Shown here: one piece after another, positions 54,709 through 64,000 of the stretch | Layout: each line of letters starts with the position of its first letter | Numbering within the stretch: the stretch's first letter is position 1 | NCBI RefSeq assembly: GCF_014066305.1 | Contig: NW_023501043.1 | Span: forward strand, 930,001-994,000 | Origin: Letharia columbiana | Taxonomy: Eukaryota > Ascomycota > Lecanoromycetes > Lecanorales > Parmeliaceae | DNA: 64,000 nucleotides | Direction: 5' to 3' | Notes under the pieces: generated by a model | Told to the model about the DNA's origin: nothing | The model's input: the letters and a program-made list of their open reading frames with translations, nothing else | Databases searched by the model: none | Program-made: the position numbers and the translations under genes

Positions 54709-54860
54709 GAAACGATCTATGGTGTCCTTTTGTGGATGAAAGACTACCTTTGCTCGCATTTTGCCACCGAAGTCATCCTTCGACATACATCGAACATCAC
54801 TACTATCTCTGTGGCCGAAGCGTAGATTAGGGCGCGATTGACGACTAGACCCTCTAATGA

Positions 54861-55070
54861 ATGGGCGACAAAGATGATGCCGCCTTCCGTCAGCCACAAT
54901 CCTCCATCATCGCCCCGCCAGTTCTAGCACCCGCTCCAATTCTGGCAACGCCGCCCACTGGCATTCACGGTACTGGCTTTTACGGTGCTGCTTTCCCTAG
55001 TACTGGTTTCTACAGTACTGGCATTCACAGTCCTGCTTTCCGCGATGCTACCTTTCGCTACGCTTCATAG
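54861..55070 (+). other. Short ORF over a degenerate 27-bp repeat
   Basis: ATG 54861, 69 codons, with repeated T-G-I-H/T-G-F-Y/A-A-F units from a ttcacggtactggcttttac-type repeat. A related repeat lies at 62030-62110 in another frame context (ttcacagtactggcttttgc). Probably a minisatellite rather than a gene. Confidence 0.3.
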
Positions 55071-55289
55071 GGCTATCTCTACCAGTGCTAGCTTCATCCT
55101 ACTATTTATATACTGGAAGTTTCATGTGACCGACTGTCAAGGTAGGAGCCGTTTTTTTTCGGGGTCAAATGCATGCCTACTTCTTTCCCCATTTTTCAGC
55201 TTCTGCCCATCCTACTTCTGCCCTTTACTGCTTCTTCCCCCACTCAACCACAGCAAAGACACATCAAGGTGCTATAGACACATCAAGGT

Positions 55290-55565
55290 GCTACAGGACC
55301 TTCAATATATTATTGAGCGCAACTGGCCGGTCAAAAAGAATTCGACGACCAGCCTACTCCGAGGATGCTCCTGAGAGAGCAGGTATCGGCATTGTTATCT
55401 TAGCTTCCTCAACGTCGCTACCGTATAGCATTACCCATATTGTTAAATACATGCGGTGCGACATCAGATCCCTTAACACTCATGTGCCTTCTGAAGTCTC
55501 GACTGAACCAGACCTCTCATTCGACAGGTCCCCCACCTTTGAGTTATGCGGAACCTCACGAATGG
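55290..55565 (-). pseudogene. MADS-like gene relic, copy C (3' half only)
   Basis: It matches 4390-4665 and the reverse of 48960-49140 closely (gcgcaactggccggtcaaaa, cgtcgctaccgtatagcatt, cctctcattcgacaggtc). It lacks the MADS domain itself. It ends abruptly at the next broken gene, so it was truncated by rearrangement. Confidence 0.6.
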
Positions 55566-55574
55566 TGTAATCGA

Positions 55575-56370
55575 GCCATCAGCCTCGCGGAACACTTTCG
55601 TATGTGGGGACACAATGATATTAGAATCGTCTTGATTGATGGTTGGTCACTTTTGAGAAATACAAGCACTGCAGTCAACCCTCTTCGACGGAGGCTTGGC
55701 CTTAATAAAGCCGGAACGTCTACTTGTGAGAGGTACATATGGGCTAAAATACCTCGATCATCGGTTCTGAGCTGTTGGCAATGGGAGCTTATCCGTCCAG
55801 CTTTCTTGACTTTGATCCCATCTTTAGAATGCAATGAGAAGTGTTTTAAAAGATTAGTTCAGAATATCCGCATTCGAAAAAGAGGCTTCACTATATCGTC
55901 ACTTGTAGAACTGCTGGTCGTCGAGTTGCGAATGTGTCCTTCGTCCATGCTCACAAAGCGAACCGCCATAGAAATAATTTCATGGACCAAGGGACAGCGG
56001 ATATTTAACACGAGCAGTTGGAATATTGCTCTTAATTCTCCGAAATCAAAATTCAGCAATTGGGGGTGGATAATACAGCATCTGGATTGTCAGCTCTTCT
56101 CTCGGTATCTCGGTGAAATCGCCCTCGTTCTCGCTAAAACGACTCTTGCGCACTTACTATACTCTTCGTTTGATCATTGGTGGTATGGACGTGAAGAAGC
56201 TGAGATGGTGTTCTGGGCCGAAGGCCGACAAGATGAATGCATTGGGGACGGAACATCATGTCCATGATTTGATTTAAGCTATCGAACGAGCAGATCATGA
56301 AACGTTACGCAGAGGCGTTAACCTTGAGGAGTATCTACTGGCTCTCAGCAAAAGGATCAGTGGAAAATAG
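55575..56370 (+). pseudogene. Unknown fungal protein, broken
   Basis: A long frame from 55575 to 56267 (A-I-S-L-A-E-H-F-R-M-W-G-H-N-D, later R-R-G-L-N-K-A-G-T, H-W-W-Y-G-R-E-E-A-E-M-V-F-W-A-E) is followed in another frame by H-H-V-H-D-L-I-*-A-I-E-R-A-D-H-E to a stop at about 56370. One frameshift at ~56262 and one TAA for CAA therefore break a protein of 260 or more residues. No start codon is preserved because the 5' side is the MADS-like relic. Family unknown. Confidence 0.4.
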
Positions 56371-56594
56371 GGTGTAACTACCTGAGCACTACGGTGAGAC
56401 TTTGCTCTCACGCATTGCCTTTCTATTTCACTGTGTAGATAGCGCTTTACACCCTTCCGAAATAGGCCTGTTACAAATGCAGTTGCAGACCAAGGAGAAT
56501 ATATACGCTTAAGGATACCTAATCTTTGCTACGTCCGATCATCACATCACAAATTATTACACTGCTTGAAATTGCCAGGCTTCCTCACGACATT

Positions 56595-58445
56595 TCAGCT
56601 CTGCTGACCCGCGGCACTCTCATTCCTTGGCTTCTTAGACGCTCGCTCGGTTGTTTGAGTAAAGGAGGTGGTCGGTGTAACTCCTTGCGAGCTAGCTATG
56701 CTTGACTGGCTGTTAGCCCCCACCAGCATCCATGCGGACTCCGCGTTTGATAGCTGAGAATTCTGACAGCCTGATTGTGAGAAAGAAGCTGACTGTGAGA
56801 GGTCGAAGTCTATGTCAGACGGCAACTGATCGATAGCCGAGCAGATCCGTTTGTACTGAATCGGCATCCAAATATCATAGACGCTCTTCGTGAATTTGTA
56901 AGCCGTCCATTTGTCCTTGCCGTCTAGAGCGGTGAAGCTGAACTCATGGATGGGGTGGCGATAGAAGGTGGTCTTTTCTTCCTCGATGATAGCGTAATGG
57001 CCATAGATTCTCACCGACCTGTGATCGTGCGAGATCGAAAAGGCAAGAATTTCCCGGTGAAGCTCCTTTTCGCGCTTCACAGCTTTGTAGAGCTCGACAA
57101 CACCTCTTACGGCAACAGTCATACTGTGAGCGTTCTGTCGGTCTGCGACATCAAGGGCTGCGGCACCGCACTTCACCTCGCACGTCAGGAACGGGAAGTA
57201 CATCCGGTAGGTTGCGACGAAAAAGGAGTTCTCATAAACGCTGCCGATGAGCGGATCAAGCTTATTGAGCTGCTCGTCGGTAAATGCGGATCGCCTGAAT
57301 CCAACAGAATAATCCGGTTGCGGCCGTGGACCCTCCACTGGTATGTTGCCTATCCAGCCTTCATCGACGCCTTCAATCAGATGATTGAGATTGGTAGCGC
57401 CGTAGGTAGCGAGGGTTTCCGCAGAAGGAAGTATTAACCGAGCGATGTCTTGAATAACCCTCGCTTCGTTTCTGTCTTGGATCTTTCGGCAAGTTGTTTC
57501 AAACAGATCATCTCGAAACAATGAATCCTTTGGGACGTCCTGTTCCGAGTCCAGAAGGCGACGGCAAAGACTCTTACTTGCATCCGTAATACCCAAGTCT
57601 GATTTGTCCATAAAGCTTCCTTTACCCTCAAGTAACGTGGTGTAACGTGTATCTCGGTATGCAACACTTATGCTCTCCCTCTTCGTTTGGTCGCTAGAGC
57701 CAGTCAAGCTTGAGTCTGATTGTTTCCGACGGAGCGAGGTCGGAGTTTTCCTGATAGGACGCGGGTATCTAAATCCATTAATCTCTACATACTGGACAAC
57801 CTGGGTCGAATAATCCATTTGTTCCTCTAGCCAGCTGTCCTGTTCGAAGTCTTCCCTGACCTGGCTGTCTTGTTCGAAGTATTCCTTAGGCCACCTTTTG
57901 GTCCAGGTCCAATATTCGAGCGGACCAACGTTCTTCTCACCGGTATCGCTTGCCGCTCTTTCTTCAGCAGTGCAGCTCGGAGGCGAGGTTCGCGGTCGCT
58001 TCGAACGAGGCCGGTCTCCGTCTTGAGGAGAAGAATGTCCAGCTTCTTGCCCTCGTTTCCGTTTGCGCGGCGCTTCCGATGGTAGGTAAAGAATCTGTGG
58101 ACGCTATGGAGCCTCGATCAGGTCAACGGTATGACAGAGCATAAGGAGCAGTGGAGGCACATACTCTTCTGCCCTTGGGGATGTTGTTTATTTGAGGGGA
58201 GGGAAGTGTCTGTACTCCCAGGATAAGATCACTCTTGGATATGGATTGCTTGCGAAGTTGTTGTATTGCCCGTAGGCGTGCGCTTTTGCGAACGGCTTGT
58301 TGTTTGTTGATGCCTTGAGGCTGCTTCCCTATAGACGGTCAGCTTAAACACGCAGCGTGGACTTGAATACTCCACCTTGGTCCTTTAGTACTGGAGGTTG
58401 CCGCCAATTCTTCTTGATTTTTGACTTTGCTTGACTGCGGGCCAT
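56595..58445 (-). CDS. PD-(D/E)XK nuclease-like fungal protein (three exons, DUF7924-like)
   Basis: ATG 58445 (MARSQAKSKIKKNW). Exon 1 58376-58445; intron 58329-58375 (CTGAC branch, TAG end, donor GTGGAG is weak); exon 2 58165-58328 (K-Q-P-Q-G-I-N-K-Q-Q-A-V-R-K-S-A); intron 58104-58164 (GTATGT); exon 3 56595-58103. Exon lengths keep the frame and give 580 residues. The N-terminus is basic with two near-repeats (Y-F-E-Q-D-S-Q and D-F-E-Q-D-S-W). The conserved core has P-Q-P-D-Y-S-V-G-F (Asp about 342) and F-P-F-L-T-C-E-V-K-C-G (Glu 387, Lys 389), then D-R-Q-N-A-H-S-M, a PD-(D/E)XK signature. The family name is from memory; motif and exon model are seen in the sequence. Function is unknown. The gene is intact and of normal composition. 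Confidence 0.8.
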
Positions 58446-58446
58446 G

Positions 58447-59814
58447 TCGACTGCAACGAGGGGATAGGAGATGTCTTCATATAGGCGCTGGCTTGAAACA
58501 TGGTGTAAGGTGATTGGAAAGAAGACAGTGTTGGTCAAAGGGCTCGAAAGTCTTGGCAAGGTTCATGCTAAATTAGCGCCTACCCTGACCCCGCGGCAAG
58601 CTCATGAGTCATAGGCACGTATTTACAAATTTCTATGAATCCTTTCTGCCCGCTTCAGCTCGTTTTTGGATAGCTAGAGTTCCCTAAGTCTGCCAAAGAA
58701 CCATTTCCAGAGTTACGCAGTTCCGCGACGAGCTTTTCAGCGCACCCCACTTCAGACCACGCAAACGCAGAGGTCGACGTGGACAGCGAGAGCAAGCATA
58801 GAAACAAACGTGCGGAATGCTGGGCTACCCAGGATGGAGAGCTGTATACCACAAAGGCTGGTGCATTGATGAGAACTTTCAATGTCCAGGTGAAGACACT
58901 CAAATGGCTTCGGTCCAAAGATGATGTCTCCCTTAGTGAGACTTACCTTATCTACACCTTCCTATTTTCTCTAATCCGGTTGAACCTCAGGTATCTCAAT
59001 AATAATAATAATAATAATAATAACAACAACTACTACTACTACTATTTGCGATTCCCAGACGTCTACTCCCAACCCCACGCTGCAATCTCGCCAGACAGGT
59101 CCTGTCGAGGTTGTAACCCCCAAACCCCAGACCCATTCCAGATTCTGACGGGTGATCAACGGGCTCCAAGTTTGGTACCAAAGTGGGTCGATAAATGGAT
59201 GAATAACATCAAAAGCTCCAGGTGCGAGGGAGTCTTAGTATTATAAGAATTGAGGGATATGGTCGATTGGACAAAGGGTTATTGAGTCAGATGGAAGAGC
59301 AGAAGACATTTCGCAACAGGCCAAAACGTGCAAGCTTGGATCAGAATAAAGTGGTGGCTTGTCTAGTATGGGGATCTGAAGGCTCAAGGATGGGGATATG
59401 ACAACCTTGGCTCATGTGCTGGGGGTGAGTATTGGCAAAGGACAACTTGACAATTCGAAGGATATCATACCACGCCTTCTATGCTGACATCCGTATACGT
59501 TCTCGATGACTATCGCAAAGATACCTTTCAGACGGTGGTCCAGACTACCTTGCGATTCGAGAGAAAAGCGTAATACCTCTCTTATGCGATTGTCTTCCTC
59601 CGACTTGGCTATACAACCCAGCAGAAAATCTCGCAAAGCGACGTGTCCTGCAGACTCGAGCCCTACCATTTCCAACGTTGTTGTCAACGGCTCCTTCCAA
59701 CTTTTGCCGACTTTCAGGATCATGCTTGTCAAAGTCTCGAGGGAGCAGATTCACTGGCAAAGGGCACGATTCTTTCTATGGTCGAGTCAGCGCAAGGTGG
59801 ATGGATCTGTCAGG
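58447..59814. other. No confident gene; weak coding texture
   Basis: Normal base composition. A plus frame at 58670-58920 (F-P-K-S-A-K-E-P-F-P-E-L-R, then R-A-E-C-W-A-T-Q-D-G-E-L-Y) and a minus frame at 59430-59720 (H-V-A-L-R-D-F-L-L-G-C-I-A-K-S-E-E) look protein-like. They lack starts and recognisable domains and may be gene fragments. Confidence 0.3.
58998..59044. repeat. Trinucleotide microsatellite (AAT)n(AAC)n(TAC)n
   Basis: About eight AAT, three AAC and five to six TAC units in a row. Confidence 0.9.
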
Positions 59815-60011
59815 TCCGTACACACAATCTCTGTGATCGTGGGAGGCCATTGATCATGATCGGTCGATCGATACATGTAGTACCTACCGTTCTTGCGGAT
59901 GATCAGGGCAAGGTCTGCGTGACACAATCGTGCCAGCTAATCTGCCTTTTTCACAAGGTTCGATTTCCTTCTGGTGAATTGTTACGTCTTCGCTTTTGCC
60001 GCGTCAGGCAT
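59815..60011 (-). pseudogene. MADS-box-like gene relic, copy D
   Basis: ATG at 60011 on the minus strand: M-P-D-A-A-K-A-K-T-*, then Q-F-T-R-R-K-S-N-L-V-K-K-A-D-*, then L-A-R-L-C-H-A-D-L-A-L-I-I-R-K-N-G. Next comes Y-R-S-T-D-H-D-Q-W-P-P-T-I-T-E-I-V. The two stops (TAA, TAG) sit where copy A has CAG and CAG, i.e. C-to-T. This copy keeps the post-MADS segment in frame, which shows the family protein extended beyond the MADS core. Confidence 0.65.
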
Positions 60012-60629
60012 ATTATAAGATTCCTGGCGTCAAATACAGGTATAATAAAATCTGTTAGTTGAGAAGGCAATTGAATGAAAATGACCTTCCCTCCAATTGA
60101 GCGAAATTCGTGGTTATATGTTATATGATTTAGGCATCCTACTCCTATAGAACCTACCCTCCTATTCTAAGGACTCCCCACCTATTATAGGTTTCCCCCC
60201 TTCCCACCCTCTAAAAAGACCTTAAGAATAGGTTCCCGCTTCCCTAAAAAACAATCGTGTGTAGACTGGCTCTCCCAAGCTAGATCTCCTAGGACCTACA
60301 CTCTTCTAGATATAATATTAGAAGTAAACTCTACTTGTTACTAGATATCTGCTTAAGGTCTATAGAATTTTCGAATAGAGCAAAGCTGAGTCGTGCCTAT
60401 GTTATTTACCCGATATACATTTCTTATTACTCTTTATATTCTATCTATAAGACGTTCTAGGAAACGTTCCTACCCGGGAAGTTTTCTAGAATTTTCCGCA
60501 CTTTAAATAGAATGTTCTCTAATTGCTGAGTGCCTTAATTCCGCGACTAATGGGGTGGACTACGCCTAATGAAATGAACGATTTTTAATATACGTTATCG
60601 CTGATATAATATACCACATAAGTTTATAT

Positions 60630-60790
60630 CTTCTAAATATCCTTCTAGTAAACTCGATTTCTTACTATTGTAATACCTCCGATAATAATAACCATTAAGA
60701 TATATTCTTATTTCTTAAAAGAGTATAGATATAGAACGTCGATTAAAGGCTTATAGGAACCTTTATAACGTAGGAATCTTTGAGTATATT
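60630..60790 (-). pseudogene. RIP-degraded relative of the TPR fragment flank
   Basis: tatagaacgtcgattaaagg...ggaacctttataacg resembles 50055-50095 (tatagaacgccggttagagg...ggaacctttatggcg) with C-to-T and G-to-A differences. Confidence 0.35.
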
Positions 60791-60879
60791 TTTGAAATTA
60801 TAGACTTTGAAGAATTTGAGAGGAACTTGATAAAAAAGTGTTGGAAATTTTATGCTATTGAGATTATCAAATTATAAGG

Positions 60880-61060
60880 TTCTAAAAAGTAGAGACTTTA
60901 GAAGTATAGGAACTCTGAAAGTATGAGGATTCTAAGGCTGCAGGGATTCTGGAAGTAGAGGGCTGAGGGACTTTGAAAGTATAGGGACTTTGGAAGTATA
61001 GAGACTCTGAAAGTATAGAGACTCTGAAAGTATAAGGATTTTAAAAGTGTCGGTAACTCA
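60880..61060. repeat. Minisatellite, ~17-bp unit
   Basis: Repeated gactctgaaagtataga-type units with point variation, about ten copies. Confidence 0.7.
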
Positions 61061-61229
61061 ACACTCGCTACCACTAGTACTCATTCGGCCTAGTTATTGA
61101 TATATAAAGGCCTTCTCTATATATAGAATTCTTCTTTCTTAGATATTATTAAGAATATTATATCTAGTAATAAGTCTCATTATAGCAGTAACTGCATACC
61201 CAGATATTACCAATAAAAAGTGTAGGAAC

Positions 61230-61860
61230 TTTTATATCGTAGAGGATATTATACTACAGGGATTCTAAATATATAAAGTCTTAAAAAGTATAGAGAAGAG
61301 GAAACCGTAGAATAGAGAAACTCTTAGGGCGATTAGAAGCCGTAGAGTAGCGGGAAATCGTAGGGAATTTTATACCGTAGGAACTTTGATATCGTAGGGA
61401 ATTTTATATCGTAGAGACTTACTTTAATACCGTAGAGGATTTTATACCGCAGGGGATTTTATACCGCAGGGACTTTTATACCGTAGAGAATTTTATGCCG
61501 TAGAGACTTTTATACTACAGAGGATTTTATGCCGTAGGGACTTACTTTAATACCGTAGAAGATTTTATACCGCAGGGACTTTGATGCCGTGGGGTTTTCA
61601 GGGCTTTTATACCGTAGGGGATTTTATGCCGCAGGGACTTTGATGCCGTAGGGGATTTTATGCCGCAGGGACTTTTATACCGCAGGGGATTTTTATGCCG
61701 CAGGGACTTTTTGATGCCCTTACCGCAGGGGATTTTATGCCGCAGGGACTTTTATACCGCAGGGGATTTTATGCCGCAGGGACTTTTATACCGCAGGGGA
61801 TTTTATGCCGCAGGGACTTTTATACCGTAGGGGATATTATACCGCAGGGATTCTAAGTAT
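61230..61860. repeat. Minisatellite, 17-19-bp unit (~30 copies)
   Basis: Alternating units ggattttatgccgcag and ggacttttataccgcag fill about 630 bp. Left-hand units read ccgtag, right-hand ones ccgcag, so the array has a gradient of variants. No coding frame or flanking element. Confidence 0.85.
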
Positions 61861-62029
61861 GTGGGGTCTTAAAAAGTGTGTGCCAGGTGCCTACCCCCTT
61901 GCTTACTCCTTCAAAGAGCCTACTTCCCGAGCAATTTCCCTCCAATCACCGCAAGCTCGGAAATTATATAAATTTAGAAGCCGCACTCCCTCGTCCTAGG
62001 GAGTAAAGGACTTTATGCGTAGGGACTTT

Positions 62030-62130
62030 CATGCACGGTGCCGGCTTAACTGCGGTACTACCTTTCACAGTACTGGCTTTTGCAGTGCTGCCTTTTACGG
62101 TGCTACCTTGTACTGCACTAGTATGCAATA
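62030..62130. repeat. Short degenerate repeat related to 54960-55040
   Basis: ttcacagtactggcttttgc and ttttacggtgctaccttgta units resemble the array in the 54.9-kb ORF. Confidence 0.4.
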
Positions 62131-62269
62131 GTTGTCTCGGTGGCGTTTGCTTTCCTCTGCACGCTAGAGACTCTATAGACTGGTTTGCAGGTGCCAAGAT
62201 GGATCAATGCTAAGTGCAGATTTATGAAATGCATAGGTTCGACCTTGATTTTGAAAGTTCGACTATAGA

Positions 62270-62420
62270 AATAGGGTTTCATAACAAGTTGAGGGATAGA
62301 CCTGCGAGTTGAGGGACAACCCTCGAAAAAAGGGACAGGCCTCGGCCAAGGGATAGGCCACAAGTTAAGGGATAGACCCACGAGTTGAGGGACAGACCTC
62401 CGGCAAAGGGACAGGCCTCA
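62270..62420. repeat. Degenerate ~20-bp minisatellite
   Basis: Units of the form gagttgagggacagacctc / caagggataggccacaagt recur seven or eight times with variation. A further degenerate array with agacct/gtct alternation continues to about 62690. 62700-63270 holds no gene I can support. Confidence 0.6.
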
Positions 62421-63273
62421 AGTCATATATGGCTCGCTTTCACCATGTGTTTGGAAATAGTTTCAAGACCTCTTTTGTGACTAGCGTCTCTAGACCTCAC
62501 GTGTCTTCCGACACTTATTCTTCAGACGCTAGTCTCAAGACCAAATATGTCTCAAGCCAGCTGTTTCCAGACCTGATATTTCTTGGGACAAATTACGTCT
62601 CCGGACACATGTCGCCAGACCTGGCATGTCTTCAAACATTAGTCTGAAGACATCTTATGTCTAAAGACAGGATGCGTCTAGAGACGGGTCATTCCCAGTA
62701 TCTCGGTTAATGGATCTTGTTAGCGCTCATCAACGCATCAAATAGACTTTGCTGGCATAGATGCCATCTTCTTCCTCCAAGAAGAAGAGAAAGATACGTT
62801 GAAAATCTACAGCACTGTCTTCACTGGTTTTCCCGATGCTGCGTTCCCCAACACTGCTCCGTGAGGAGCTCACCGCCTAACTCTGGTTGTTGGTCATATT
62901 GCCTTTCCTATTTCTGTATCTCATTTCTACACCTCGCCCCTGAAATTTTCTCCGCAGCTATGACAAGAAGGGTGAGGTTAGCGTCGTTCGACAACCGAAC
63001 TTCCCGTTGCCTGATCTCACATGGTAGACATTCCATATTCTCGAACCTTCTTGCTGCGCCTCATCCTTCTGCAGTAGCATCCACTTCTGGCTCCACTTGT
63101 CCAATTACTGCTCCTAATCCCTATTTCCATTCCGCGAATCCATTCATGTTCTCTTTCTAGCTATCTCCACGCTGGGCTTGCCACAAAGAAGCTCAGCGGT
63201 GCACATTGTTGGTCCGTGATGCGACGTTTGGCACCAAGATCAGCCCGGGCGGAATCCTAGCACTAAACCCCAA

Positions 63274-64000
63274 TCATATTGATGGGAATAGATCAGCCAA
63301 GCTGCCATAGTGCGAGGCCGTTTTCCAACTGGATGGCCTCAACTGAGGTTCTACTTCTGTCAATTCCGAGAGCTGAGGCCGAGAATCCCAAACCTCGTAT
63401 TGTACACTTTTGGCGGAAGGTGAACGAGGGTCTGCAAGCTGAAGAAGAGACCGCTTAATGTCACGTCCTGACTGGCGCGACGATGCAGCGTCCTTTGCAC
63501 AACGGATTGATGGCACCGGTTGAGGGTTTCGTTGTATCGAACAAGATTCGCGAGATGTGACGCTATCCCCAGAACCTGCTACGTCTGAGCCTGAAACCAT
63601 CTCATCTGCGTCCTCCGCTTCGATTGGCCCATCGGAAATACACCCTGCTGGTAATGTCGGGGGTTGATCTCGGTTCCAGATACTCCTAGACTGGGTGCTC
63701 TCATTTCGCGCCGAGACTGTGTCCGATTGCGGGAGCCGGGTTTCTACATGACCGGGCTCTGCTTCTAATACCGGCCCTTTCGAAGTACGCTTTAAGCTAT
63801 AGAGTCGCTTCTCTAGCTCGGATAGTCCATGGTCTCGACACAGCCCTATTCCAATCTCGAAATTCACATACGTACCCTGATGCTTCTTACTTCCCCGCAA
63901 GATCTTGTACTTCTCAGAACCTAACCACTTTCTGAGATCCCTCACTGTATGTCTTGAACGGCCAGTGAGTTTGGCAATGTGGGAGGCGTTGATTCTAAAG
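63274..64000 (-). CDS. APSES/KilA-N-type DNA-binding protein (5' end beyond window)
   Basis: The frame enters at the right window edge as F-R-I-N-A-S-H-I-A-K-L-T-G, R-H-T-V-R-D-L-R-K-W-L-G, then K-K-H-Q-G-T-Y-V-N-F-E-I-G-I and G-L-S-E-L-E-K-R-L-Y-S-L. This is the helix-turn-helix half of the APSES/KilA-N fold: R-I-N-A-(T/S), then ...Q-G-T-(W/Y)-V... followed by a helix. The remaining ~165 residues to the stop at 63274 are Ser/Glu/Pro rich without a domain. No lesion is visible. Fungal APSES proteins are nuclear regulators of growth and development, or nuclear-envelope tethers (Bqt4 type); which applies here cannot be said without the N-terminus. Confidence 0.75.
   Translation of the reverse strand, partial: FRINASHIAKLTGRSRHTVRDLRKWLGSEKYKILRGSKKHQGTYVNFEIGIGLCRDHGLSELEKRLYSLKRTSKGPVLEAEPGHVETRLPQSDTVSARNESTQSRSIWNRDQPPTLPAGCISDGPIEAEDADEMVSGSDVAGSGDSVTSRESCSIQRNPQPVPSIRCAKDAASSRQSGRDIKRSLLQLADPRSPSAKSVQYEVWDSRPQLSELTEVEPQLRPSSWKTASHYGSLADLFPSI

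Noticed and set aside
54556..54897. 113-codon minus-strand frame
   Set aside because: More than a third of it runs through the 132-bp foldback, and no conserved features are visible.
55440..55574. Start of a 275-codon open frame
   Set aside because: Its first part is antisense to the MADS-like relic copy C; only the part from about 55575 has its own coding character.
61230..61860. Possible CRISPR-like array
   Set aside because: Units are contiguous 17-19-bp minisatellite repeats without spacers, in a fungal genome.
62717..63160. 147-codon plus-strand frame
   Set aside because: No domain, unusual Cys/His/Ser content, and no start context; the opposite strand is no better.
1..64000. tRNA, rRNA or snRNA genes
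   Set aside because: No cloverleaf-like A/B box pairs or rRNA segments were noticed on reading; absence was not tested with a covariance search.

Overview
The window comes from a filamentous ascomycete (Pezizomycotina) nuclear genome. Intact genes carry 47-80 nt GT-AG introns, several with CTGAC- or CTAAC-like branch sites. The protein families are fungal: NACHT-ankyrin, SET, APSES/KilA-N, casein kinase I and fungal PD-(D/E)XK-like proteins. The sequence alternates between islands of normal base composition and very AT-rich blocks where old coding sequence is full of TAG/TAA/TGA at former Gln, Arg and Trp codons. That is the C-to-T (G-to-A) signature of repeat-induced point mutation (RIP). 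Nothing bacterial, viral or organellar was seen, and no rRNA or tRNA gene was found.

Layout. 0-5 kb: tail of a Ty3/gypsy polyprotein, a frameshifted conserved fungal gene, a small Cys-rich ORF and a relic of a MADS-box-like gene. 5-25 kb: mostly RIP-degraded repeats. A family called R1 here (variable numbers of ~205-bp internal repeats) dominates. The block also holds a small LTR element (7.0-9.3 kb), a solo LTR, a MULE-like miniature element, a dead Tc1/mariner transposase (11.8-12.8 kb) and one GC-normal pseudogene island (19.6-20.5 kb). 22.7-38.4 kb: two ~2.24-kb inverted arms, each carrying the same 504-bp hAT-like miniature element, enclose ~11 kb. That interior holds a gag-like tandem repeat, a TA-flanked miniature element, a long broken gene (27.7-30.7 kb) and a 2.7-kb nest of at least six DNA elements (30.8-33.5 kb). 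38.3-41.8 kb: a broken kinase/IFI6-like fusion, an assembly-suspect homopolymer tract and a dead NACHT-ankyrin NLR. 44-50 kb: SET pseudogene, a PD-(D/E)XK-like gene divergent from a casein kinase I-like gene, a second MADS-like copy, a coiled-coil ORF and a TPR fragment. 50.1-54.5 kb: one R1 copy split by a TA-flanked DNA element (itself holding a complete miniature LTR retrotransposon) and by an uninterrupted Tc1/mariner-like transposon. 55-60 kb: two further MADS-like relics, a broken unknown gene and an apparently intact three-exon PD-(D/E)XK-like gene. 60.9-62.7 kb: minisatellites. The right edge cuts an APSES/KilA-N DNA-binding protein gene.

Overall this is an accessory, transposon-rich segment. 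Many of its genes resemble families tied to fungal self/non-self recognition or cell death (NLR, TPR, kinase fusion), and most are broken. The clearest intact genes are the two PD-(D/E)XK-like genes, the Tc1-like transposase and the APSES gene. The uninterrupted, GC-normal elements lie inside RIP-degraded ones, which gives a relative age order: R1 first, then the TA-element, then the small LTR element and the Tc1-like element.
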